Source of the DNA: Rallus limicola
Taxonomy: Eukaryota > Chordata > Aves > Gruiformes > Rallidae
DNA length: 64,000 nucleotides
Assembly: GCA_022605955.1 (NCBI GenBank)
Contig: JAKCOZ010000001.1
Location: 79,782,520-79,846,519, forward strand
Direction of reading: 5' to 3'
The notes beneath the pieces were generated by a model, which worked only from the letters and a program-made list of their open reading frames with translations, was not told where the DNA came from and made no database searches. This document shows, piece by piece, positions 23,098 to 34,100 of this stretch. The position numbers and the translations under genes were made by a program. Each line of letters starts with the position of its first letter. Positions within the stretch are counted from its first letter, which is position 1.

Positions 23098-26000
23098 TCA
23101 TGGGCATGACACTGTCAGAAGCAGTGCCTGGCATAAAGTGCTTCTTATCCTTTTCAGTGATTTTGTCCTCCTGTGAAGTTTCTAATTTATTTTAATTGCT
23201 TTAAAACTTTTTAAATGAGGCTATTTAATGGCTAGGATTTTGACTTATGGATCGAAGCTTCAGTGCACTCTGCATTAAATGGCGTGTATTTCGTTATGCC
23301 TAAATTCTATTGTTATGCCTGCCCTTTGTGCTGGCTTTTCATTTTCCAGTTTGGGGGTAGTTGCATTTCTAGGGCTCCCATCTGTCATAATTTAGTGTTT
23401 CTTCAGCACTTTTTCTCATCTTAGGAAGCCATTCAGCATGTCCAAATATTGCTTTATGCCTGCATGGACAATGCTCGCTGTCTTTGGAGGCGTCTATTCT
23501 GTTTCACAAAGGGAAACGTTGCGGTACATCTGAGTGCAGACTGAAGGCAAAGATGTCTCTTTGAGCCACTGGGTTGTAAAGAGATGAACTCACTGGCTGT
23601 CCTCTCTCAAAGCTTTTCAGGAGCCTGACTGTTCGTGGGGAATTCTTTGCATGGGCCACAATTGAGCCCAGTTCTTCCTGTGATTGCTATTTCGCAGAGG
23701 GTAGTGCTATGCAAAACTAGGTATGGAGTTTTGTTGCATTGAAATCCACGTCCCCAATCCCCATTGGTTAGAGCTAAAAGGCTGCATTCATGTCTTGTTA
23801 ATTAAGTCCTCCTGGCTGTGCTTTCTGGTGGGTACCATTTTGGATGGTGTTTTTCTTGGTCCCATTCTGCTCTCTGAAGTAATATTCTTCACTGCTCTTC
23901 CTCGCTAGCAAGCAGTTCCCTTCCTGCAAGCGGGAAAGGAGAACGAGGTCAAAGAAACCAAGGAGGTAAATGCGTAATGCAGCATGTTAGAACTAGGCCA
24001 CAGGATCCATCTTTACAACTCTGATCTTCGAGAACCTATCTAGTGAGGAAGTAGGGGCCTCTGTGTTCTGCTGGGAAGGCAAAACACTCAGTGGCATGGT
24101 ATCTATACACAGCCAAAAAGCAGGAACATCCATTCCAGTGGCTAAGAGGAGGCCGCTGCAGCCACAGAGTTTCCATATATCACTTGGCAGATTGTGGAGT
24201 CTCTGTGCCTCATTGCCATTTGTTGCACAGGCATCATAATGCCTGTCTGCCTCAAAGAGCCACTCTGCATAATTTTTCCAGTGTTCTTTTCACTCACTTT
24301 TGTAATAGAAAACTCCTTGCATTTGAAAAATCGGCAGGGGAAATGTGACTAGAAAGCAGCGTTCAAGGGGGACTGCCAGCTTTGTGTAGAAGATGGCATG
24401 ATTAGCTTAATTATTAGGGCAGTAGGGTTTCATTGTTGTGGATGGCAAGTATATAGACATCTAAGCTCAGAATTGTTTTGAGCAGAAGTGCCACAGATTG
24501 CATGATCGGTGCCGCTTATTTCTTACTGGCCCAGCCAGATGAGATGTCAGCATAGGTATATGCTACTGTAGAAACCAAAGAGGCAAGTTGCCAGCTCTGG
24601 AGAAGTGCTACATTTTTTGCTTCCAATGAAACTGGAATTGCAACTCAGAAGTTTTAGTGAGAGATCCTTTGGGTTGTATTGGCTTGTTTCTCACCTTACT
24701 TTGATATTGTTCTAAGCCAGACCTGAAAGGTCTTTCTGGTGTGTGTTTGGTTTTAAGTGAGGCACTTTCCCCATTTTTCACAACTGCTGCACCAGCAGCC
24801 GCAGCAGAGGAGAGGCTCTGTAGAGACCAGGGTAACAGGAATGCTTTGAAGCCAGGCAGAGGCATGCTGAAACAGTTGGGGCTGACTGAGGGTTGGAAGA
24901 AAAGTGTATGCCATTAAGTCAGGAGCACTGTGTACTTCCTGAATATATGGCCAGTGCGAAAGATGGGTGATCTCTGCTATTTCTCATTTAGTATCTGCAT
25001 CTACTCACTCACATCTGTGCCAAATTTTAAATGCATTTAGCCCTGCTTCCCTCTTCCTTCAAAAAGCAAGTAACCATGAGCAGAATATACAATCTGGAGA
25101 TGTTTCTCTGCCTGTATCCTGGAAGCTTTTGTGGGAAAACAAGGTCTGTATGCTAAGTGCTAGGTGGAATTCAGACAGATGGGTTGTCAGCAGCCTAACA
25201 GCTACATTCATCTCATTCTGATGCTTTCATTTATTTATTTATTTTAAAGGCACCCCATCTTCCCCTGGCCATTTAAAATACAAGACAATAATTAAGAGTG
25301 TCTGAAGAAGCTCCAGATGGATTAGGGATGTCTCCCAAGACATCAGCTGACATTTATGCTCTCTGAAAGCCCCTGTTCAGCTGCCTCTTCAACCAGCAAA
25401 CCTTGATTCCAGCGGCCATCTGATTAAACAACAAAGCATCAGCAAGTACTAAAAGTCACTTCTCTTGGGCCAGACTGCACTGACAGCACGGGCAGAAACA
25501 GAAATGATGAAAGGGGAGGAAGTCTTTTGGTGCAAAACATGTCTCTTGGTGCTATATAGAGAGCTGAAAGATGAAATGTTTTCCTTTGTATGATCCTGGC
25601 TGGTCTGCTGCTTGCTGCGTCCTAATAGCCTGGATCCTGGTTGTAAGTAGACAGAGGTTTGATTTGTATCCTACGCACCACTGTGTGTATATGTGAGGTT
25701 GTGCAAATAAGGGCTGTTAACTCCATGATGAGACTCAGGTATCCAAACATTACTCCGTGTGAAATCGTGTTTTACAGAACTTCCTCTGCAAGACATTATC
25801 ATACCTCCCCGCAGCATCCTTGCCCCCTCTGTATCTCTCTGGCAGCACCCCTTGATTGTGAGCTGCAGAGTGAGTGCTCTGGTGCTCTGCCTTGGCTTGC
25901 ACATGCAACCTACCTGATGCTCATCTCCTGAAACTCCCAGACCCTTTGCCTTCCCAACCCAGGGCTCCTCAGGCCCACAGGTCTGCCGTGCCGCTCTCCT

Positions 26001-27479
26001 GGGCAGCACTAGCTTCTGAAACAGGCATCAGATAACCGTGGCAGAGCAGTGCCACCCTAACACAGTTAAACTGCTTTCATCACTGGATTTTCACCCCCCT
26101 CCAAATAATGGGTGAGGTGTGCTTTGTGGGGCAGGGTGTGGAAATTCCTGCTTGAGTTGGTGCCCCTGTTGATTCATAGTCCTAGTAATGGTGCCAATTC
26201 TGGATTGTTGTTTTTTTTTTTTCCAAGAGTGTTGTTACAGTTGATGTATTTCTTAAAGCCACAGCTCTTGGTGACATGCAATTACGTGAAAATCCAACCT
26301 AGTGTTATGTTCTTTTCAAAGGAAGTTTCTAGTCCTTCTGGATAAAAAGGTGGACAGAGGAGAGTTATATGAAAAGGAAGGGAAAGAAAGGAAAATCAAA
26401 ATGACAATGTGGATTTTTTTTTTTTAAGAAGAATTTTTTTTAGGCAAGCATCCTGCATTTGGAGGAATGCAATAGATTATTTTGAATATTTAAGACCAGC
26501 TTTATTGCAGTAGATTTGCCACTTCCATCACACCCCACAATGGTAATTTCTTTTGTGTTGGTCATATCCTATAGCAACCAGCAGCACAAACAGGACATTG
26601 TTGTATTTAGTCCCTGCTGAGACTAGATGACTCTGGTTTGGATACTTGACTGGTCTGGCTGTTGCTTTTCAAACCTCTATTGATCCTCTGTGCAGGAAGC
26701 AAATCTCAAATCATACCCAAGTCCTGACCCTTTCCTAGTGGGAGAGAGTTATAGAATTCGCCAGAGGGGTCTTTATGTGGCAGGCTGGGCAAATACAGTT
26801 GCTCTACTCCTTCTCTCTCACATTTGCCTTTTAATTTTTGCATCTGAATTATGAAATGTTACCTCCACTAGCCGCTGCCAGGAGCAAGGAGCATTAATAT
26901 TGATGTTGGAAGGTCCTGCTGCACAGCAGCAGGGTGATTTAAGGGTGAGAATGATCAGGGATAGTATCGGAGTAAATAAATCCAAGGGCCAATTTATTTT
27001 TTTCTTTCATCTTGCTCTTTTTCTTTTTTCTTTTTTTGGTGAAGGCAGAATTAATAAAGTAATTTAAAAGAAAAAAAAAAAAACAACCAGTGAATTGACA
27101 GACTCCGTAAGCTGCTGACTCGATTAGTTTGTAACATTTCCTGCCTTGCTGGCTTCTTTCTATCCTTCCTGCCACCTGTCAGGACCAAGGCAGTGTAACA
27201 AAGCCCGGTGCAGATAGAGCTGTGCTCTCAGGATGGCAGTAAGCCACAGCCCATTTTTGAAGGGAAGGGAAGGGGCTGGCTGGTGCAGAGGTTTGGGAGA
27301 GGGGCTTGCAAGCCTGTGGTAGGGGTGGGAAAAATGGCAAAACCTATCCATTGTGTTTCTTTCTCAGAAAAAAAAAAAAAAATCATCAGACCTGATTCTG
27401 GGCTTTATTCTTGTGGTGGAAGCTTCCATGAATACTGTTATTACCTCTTTCTGTAAATAAGTTTTTTAAGTTTCCAGCT

Positions 27480-27960
27480 GTGACCGAGAAGAAGGTGACA
27501 CTGCCCTCATGCTTTGCCTGTGATGCTGAGCATGGTATGTGGTGCCTTGTCCTCCCGCCCCCACGGGCACCGTGGTCTGCTCGCAAATGTGCCCCGGGGA
27601 CCAGCACAAAGCCTGGGTGTGTGCCAGCTGTGGGAAGAGGTGGGAGGAAGAATTTACTTGCAGCTGCCAGACTGGCCCTGTCTTTTTGAGGATGAGTTGC
27701 AAAGCCCCAGAGAGTGTGGAGGGTAGGAAAGGGCTCCTTTCTGAGCTGTGTACCTTCTTCCAGGATGGTGAAGACAGAAGCAGCAGCAGCACAGCGTGTG
27801 AGTGGAGGGGCTGTCAAGAGATGCTCCTGCACCACAGTCATCCAGCTCCCTGGGCAGCAAGGGCTGTCAGGCAAGGAGCTGCGCTTGCCTGGGTGTCCTC
27901 ACCAGGCACCTTGGCTAAGTCAGCCCCTCGAGCTGAAGGGTGAACTGATGGCAGGACCCC
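27480..27960. other. GC-rich patch open in several frames
   Basis: At least five overlapping open frames cover this segment on both strands (for example - 27386-27874, 162 codons; + 27539-27943, 134 codons; + 27714-28151, 145 codons). Being open in many frames at once points to GC-rich composition that lacks stop codons rather than to one coding frame. None of the translations shows a domain I recognise. A short cysteine-rich piece in the 27539 frame (CPGDQHKAWVCASCGKRW) superficially resembles a zinc-binding motif, but nothing around it supports that. Confidence 0.4.
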
Positions 27961-28408
27961 ATGGTGCTTTCTCTTCACAGCTAAGCGTGCAGACAGGGCA
28001 GCATAACGAGACATGTTTTTATAGAGTTAGTGGCTTGTTTTTGTTGCTGGTGACCGATGCCAGCATTGGGATGCGATGTTTCCCTACAAAGAAGTCCCAG
28101 CATAGTTGGGGATCAGCACCGTTACAGTGCAGACTGATGTCATGCTTGTGAAATAAATATGGTGCAGGTAGGAGAGCCTGGTCTTTCCTATGGTGGAACA
28201 ACAGCTTTGAAGTTGTCATTCACGTTTTCTTCCCTTAGAACCCAGGCGGTGCAACTGTGGGCTTTTCCACAGGCCATCAAACAACTGACTGGGCCTCTTG
28301 GCAGCAAGTGACTGCAATGGTTTGGAAATGGTGATTTGTGGAGGATGTAAATATGTAAACTCTTCTCCGCAGACCTGTCCAGCTTGACATCAAGTCTATT
28401 CCAGCTCA

Positions 28409-28435
28409 GGGGAATAGGGGAGGTGGGGAGGGGGG
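28409..28435 (+). other. Canonical G-quadruplex motif
   Basis: The plus strand reads GGGG-AATA-GGGG-AGGT-GGGG-A-GGGGGG: four G-runs of four or more with loops of 1-4 bases. This is the cleanest four-tract quadruplex motif on the plus strand of the window. Role unknown. Confidence 0.6.
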
Positions 28436-29799
28436 TGGAACTTTGCCCTTTTTGCTTTTTTAAGAAAGCTGTGCTTGCTTCTCTTCTGCCTCTAGCCTCT
28501 CCCTTCCCTCTGAAGCTTCACTTCTTTTGCCCTCCCCAGTTAGGGCATTTCTGTCTCAGATGTTGCTTTTGATGGGGTTTTTTTTTCCCCTTACCCATCT
28601 TAGTTTCTTCTGACCCCAATTCTGTTTTTATAATGAGGCCATGCTAATTCGTGCTGAGAGCTTATGAGCTTTCTTTAAGCACAGGGAGAGGTCACTGAGA
28701 AATGGCTAGGGGTGTTGCTTTCTTCCCATGGCTGCTGTTGAGAAGGTCTGATCAATTTATTTCCCTATCACCATCAAACCTTTTCCTGGCTAAATTAACA
28801 GCGGTGCCTCGTGTGGGCATTGTGTTGAGGGGGAGGGAGGGGACAAACAAATTGACAGAGGAGATGGGGGTAGGAAGGCAGGGTATGTGACAAGGTAGGG
28901 CTGGACCAGCAAAGGTCTGCTTACGCAAATGCCAGCCACTTTGTCATCACGTGGCAGAGGCCAATGATTTTGCACAGTGTAACTGGTAAGGGAGAAAGCA
29001 AATTAAACAGTTATTAGAGAGAGGCAATCAGCTGGTACCTTGCAGTGGGCTATAAGCATATCTGTCAGTCATCTTTATTAATTGAAGACATGCCTTAAGG
29101 GGAGCCCTTTTTAGGCGTGTTTACTTAGTTACATAGAAGGTCCTGTCCCTTAGCAAGAGCCTTTATCATTGTTATTAGTGGTAATACAATAATAATAGTA
29201 ATAATGCTGGCAAATCTAGCTTCCTCCTGAATGAATGATCTTGGAGAAATTTTTTTTATTATTATTATAAAAAATCAACCTCCTCATGCTGGGCTCTAAT
29301 TACCATTTTTATGAGAACTACATGTTCTTCTATTCATGCAAGAAGATTTGTTTATCAAGGGTTTCTCTTCCAGTGCTGTTTTCACAGAGTTTATCTCTTC
29401 ATCCTTAGCGGCAAGTGTTGAGGTGGTAGCCTAAATGGAAGGGCCTGAGTTTACTGGTGTGGGTGAAAAGGCAAAATTTCCTTGTCAGAAGAAAAGGCAG
29501 AAGGATGGAATTCCTGGTCAGGATGAATCAATACAGATCCAGTGGAGGCTGTGATGCCATATTGCTTCTTGCCATTTGAAACTTCTACATAAATGAAAGG
29601 AGAAAAAGAGAGTGAAGTCATTAATCTCTGTGTAATTAAGTATTTCTCCAAACCCAGAAACATCTCATCCTAATCTGGGGAGCAGTCTAGAGAATGAAAA
29701 ATAAAATCATCTCTTTTAATCCCCTTCTAACGTGACCTTTATGTGCCTTGGCTCATCCAAGCAGAGCAGTTCAAACCAGAACAAAACCAGAGCAAGCTC

Positions 29800-31110
29800 C
29801 CTTCCAAGTGGGTAGCCAGAATTATGCCCTCTTTCAGATGAGATCTCACCAGTGCTTTTTATAATGACACCTCCAGTTCTTTGTCAATACACACTGTCAC
29901 TCTGTGAGGTGCTAGTGCTCCCAAGTCTGCCTGCTCCGCTATTCTTTTCAACTAATGAGCTCCCCACTTGCATGAGAAACTTTTGCTGTAGTGCACTGAC
30001 CTTGCACTTTGTACTTTCCTCATTTCTGTATGTCTAGTCCTCAAGGTCAGGCAGTTTCTTGATTTATACGTCTCCATCTGGCACTGCATGGACAGTGTTC
30101 TCCAAACATGTGTCATCAGTTCACTTCAATAGCCCACACTTACTTTTATGCTAAGATCAATCATGAAAATATTAAATAAAATTGGTCTCAGTCCTTGAGG
30201 AACTGTATTAATAAATTCCCTTTTCAGCCTGACCAGTTGTCATCTCTTTCATGAATTCCTTATTTGCCTTAAAATTCTTTACTAATGCTATCATCTAGAT
30301 CTTAACTAATAATCCCCTATAAGACACTGTATCCAACGTTTTACTTAAACAGTGATTTTACTTAAACAGTCTTTACTGCAATTCCTTTGTTGAAAAAAAA
30401 TAGTTATCAGAAAAGGCAGGCCATTTGTTTGGAGCTTTTGGAAGAGTCATACTGCATTTTATCCTATTTTCCGCTTACCTTGATGTCTTTAATTACTTCT
30501 GCATGTATTCCAAAGCTTTGCCTACTACCAGGATCATGTAACTAAATCTGTACTGGCCCAGATCGTTTTCTCTTTTATTCTTTCTTGTAAGTTTTGGATC
30601 GAGTGTTCTGGAGTCATATAATACCCTTCTATATTGATAGGTATACTGAGATCCTTGCAGCTTATCCTGCAATATCCCTTATCAGTTCTTCAAACATTCT
30701 GGGGTGAAAGTTCTGTTGTTCCGCCTCTGTGAGTGCAGTATGATCTTGGAGTTTACTCCACTCCAGGAATTATCTTTTCCATTTTCTTCTTCCCATTAGC
30801 TATACCACCTTTGTCTTGCACTCAATATCACCATCGCTATTAAAAAAATAAAGCCAAGTCTTCATTTACTTTTTGGCATGTGCACAGATTGCCTTCAGTG
30901 CCTACTGCATGCCCAGTGCGTAGCATTCTTGATTTTTTTCCTTTGCTGTCCTTTTATAAATATGACCAAAGAGTGTTTCTATTACTGTTGATAGTCCTTG
31001 CAAGGTCTGGTGTATCTTGACTTTTGACAAGTATCACTTTATTTGTACACTTTCTGGACCATGGAGAGAATATAGTCCTCATTGCTCATTTCTTTCTTCT
31101 GTTGCTGATA
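29800..31110 (-). mobile_element. Ancient, highly diverged CR1-type LINE fragment
   Basis: The minus strand is recognisable as an old CR1 over about 1.3 kb. Antisense landmarks in the expected order are CAGATGAGATCTCACCAGTG (29835-29854), a 'CTCAGTCCTTGAGGAACTG' block near 30188-30206, 'TTTTCAGCCTGACCAGTTGTC' near 30221-30241, a 'CATTTTATCCTATTTTCCGC' block near 30455-30474, and 'CCTTGCAAGGTCTGGTGTATCTTGACTTTT' wording near 30996-31025. These follow the layout of the RT-to-C-terminal part of archosaur and turtle CR1 elements. Many indels and stops break every frame. The divergence is far greater than in the other copies, so insertion probably predates modern bird orders. Edges are uncertain by 50 bp or more. 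Confidence 0.72.
30339..30370. repeat. Two-copy 15-bp direct repeat inside the old CR1
   Basis: TTTTACTTAAACAGT occurs at 30339-30353 and again at 30356-30370, separated by GA. The two copies are identical although the surrounding CR1 is badly decayed, so the duplication is a later local event. Confidence 0.85.
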
Positions 31111-34100
31111 GGTTCTCCCATTGCACGGACATCTTGTTTACAGGGTTATTTCTGTTCAGTACTTGGGATACAGAAACTGCAAGAGAATTGTGTGCTGTCA
31201 TTCAGGGGTGTCATCATGTGGTGAGAGAGAGCATGCAAGGTTTGCACACCCAATACCGGGTGCACTAAAAAACCCCAAACCACAAAACAAGCTTTCCATC
31301 AACTTATTTCTTTCTAGCTCACCTGTTTTGAAAAGAGACTGTAAACTTCTGTATTTAAATAAGCAGGCTTAAACTCTGGGTTCAAATGCAGCCTCTGTAT
31401 CTGAAACTTGTAGAAGCTTCCATCAAAATTCCCAACTTTGCAGCTTGGATTTGTGTCCATTATGAGCACGTATTTCTGGACTGTGTGAGGTGGAAATAAA
31501 TTTTGCCTGTGCTGCTCCAGTAATGGGTGGGTGGAGCTGTCTCATTGTGAATAATGCTTCCTGGGACAGATTATAGCTATTGAGGTAGAGAAGGATCAGG
31601 AGACCTCGGGATGTGAACAGGTGAGATCAATCCAGACTTTACTAATACTGGTACTGTGGTGCACTTGCTCTCCTTCCATACAGAACGAGAGCGAGCAAGG
31701 TGCCTCCCAGATTACTGCTCAGTGAAGATTAGAAAAGACGGAGTTTGCTTGGATCTGAGCTTATTTGTATTCATTGGAGTCCTTGACGCCCACCTCAATT
31801 CCAGCAACCTAAAAAATAATGGTTGCGTTAAAGCTTTCCAGCAAATGCCCACAACACAGATCATTATCGTCTGAGTGACAGGAGGGAAAGAGCTGAGGGG
31901 GAGGAGAGGCAGGGGGAATCTGCATCCTCCTGCTGCTGCCGCCTGGATTTGCATCGTGAAACACTCCAGTAGACAAGAGGGGGGTATATTTTTCCCAATA
32001 TAAATGCATGCATCTGTCCTAACAGTGAAAGAAAGGCACATGTGGTTGCACACAAACGTTCAGCTGTCCACAAACACTGAATTGAATAGAAAGAGCACAT
32101 GGGTCCTGCAGTACCTGCAGCCATTGCCTGCTTGGACAGTCATGGCTGTGGAAACATTCATATAGACACCCTCAAGCAATAACCACCACCCCCACACCCC
32201 GCATTTCCCCAAGGAAGTATAAGTGTTTTTTCACAAACATTGTCTTTGGGCTACTAATTTAAAAAGGAAAAGAATACCCCAAGAACAGAAAACTGATTTA
32301 GCAGCAATACACGGTATATACTGGGGATCTGACCCTTGCACCTCTTCTGGCCCAAGCAGTCTTCCTTTTTGTAATTCTTGATAGCCTACTATTTTTTCCT
32401 TCATAATCCTTGGACTCTGGTAACTTGAGGCTGTGGATAACTTGAGGGCACGGGGTTAGCTAGAGAGCTGTGCCTTTTCAACCAGTGCGGGTTATTTGAG
32501 TTTTAAGATGTAGTGTGAAGAAACACCTACACAGCTGTGTGCAGAATGATTTGCACCCACCTGGCACACCACTTTATTCTTTTCTTCCTGTCTGAGCCCA
32601 AAGCTTCATCCTATACTAAGTTTAATGGTAACTATTCCCCTCTTTTCTCCAGGTGCATGTAGTACATAGGTATGTAATCCCTACAATTAGTTTGGGATAT
32701 TGGTGATAAAAAGCTGTATTCTGTAGCTCGTGTACCAGATGTGGTTTGGTTACCTGTGTACAACTGTCTAATACTGGATTACACTCTCTAGAGTATCTAA
32801 GATACCTGTTGAAGGCCAGCACATAGGATGTATGGCCTGTGTTCTTCAGGATATCCAAGCAGGACACCCTACAGTCTCTAAGATGGCATCAGCTGCCTAT
32901 ATTTAGGAAATTTTATCACAGCCTATTTGATTCACAGGGAGGTAGTATAACAGTTTAGTATTGGATCTCAACAAAACCTGAGTACTCAGCAATGAAAAAT
33001 GTTTTATAGGGTTAATAGCCAATATCTATGCTTGCAGAGACAGACCTATAACTGCAATAAAAGCTACCCAAACAGACAGGACTCGAAGGATAATTATCTA
33101 AATGCATTTTCCCCTTCTATTTTGTTTTTATTCTCTACACTTTTTAACAGCAGAGAGGAAAACTGCACATAAAGCTATTATTTTGACCAGGTTTTGTATC
33201 TTCCTGATTTGAGCATGTCGGGGCTTTATAGCAATGCTATTTCATTGTCTCAAGCTTCAGTTCCAGTTTATTTGCTTTGCCACCCATTTTGAGGTGTTTT
33301 ATTCTTGACCTCAGAGGCAATGTGTGTGTGGTTGTAGGGAACTATAATAGAGGAATTTTTCAGCTGCCCCTTGGTGTAGCAGTGACAAGTTCATCACTAC
33401 TCGATATTAACATGTTTTGAGGAGTTTGGGGAAAGTTTATGCACATACACCTGAAATTGTTTTCATGTCTGTGGCATGTTTGCGACTGAGAAGTCAAAGA
33501 GTAGACGCACAGTGCAGGCTGTTTGGCACCTCTCATCTCACTACAGGGGTGCATTGGCTGAGACCAGCTTCCTTTGCTTTTGTGTGGCACCCACCCATGC
33601 AAAAAAAATCACCACCTGGGCTCTTTGGATGGGAAGAATGGGCTACAGTTGAAGTTGGGCTATTCCACCCCACCAAACATAGGAACCATGCTATAGCATC
33701 TCTGAGAAAGTGTTCTTCATGCAAGAAAAAAGGTTACATGTAAGCACAACAAACGTGTTCCTGGAGTATCCTCCAAAAGGACTGTCAGCCCTCTCACTAT
33801 GTTATTGCTGGTGGAGGAAGGAATTCAGGTCCTTGGAGTGTTGGTTTTGTGTACTTTTCTCAAAGAACTCCTACTATATCTCTTGAAAGTGCTTTGCCTG
33901 TGTTTGCTCTTGCCACTTCCAGCTGGGTGTTTGGTGGAGTGGAACAAGTGTTCTTTCATTGCTTGGTTGTAAAGAAGGCTTGCATATACTGTACCTCTCA
34001 CTCTCCTTTTATTCTAAGAGGCCCTGATTCAACCCCAACATATTGGCAATTTCATAGTAATTTTTAAAGAGAAACAGATCTAGACTGTCCTATGACTCAT

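Larger units (their letters stand above)
23098..29799. other. Unique non-coding sequence
   Basis: About 6.7 kb without a recognised gene or mobile element. It contains homopolymers at 26211-26222 (T), 27071-27083 (A) and 27368-27382 (A), the GC-rich patch at 27480-27960 and the G-quadruplex motif at 28409-28435. The segments at 25240-25450 and 28980-29120 are rich in E-box and homeodomain-like words and are candidate enhancers only. No splice-bounded open frame with a recognisable product was found. Confidence 0.55.

Noticed and set aside
27386..27874. 162-codon minus-strand open frame, the longest in the window
   Set aside because: It overlaps open frames on both strands in a GC-rich patch, so its length is explained by composition. 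No recognisable product.
27539..27943. Cysteine pairs in a plus-strand frame resembling a zinc-binding knuckle
   Set aside because: The CX(n)C spacing matches no named zinc-finger family, there is no second unit, and other frames of the same DNA are equally open.
32638..32660. Acceptor CTTTTCTCCAG|GTGCAT
   Set aside because: Good acceptor but poor donor, so neither a recursive site nor a supported exon.
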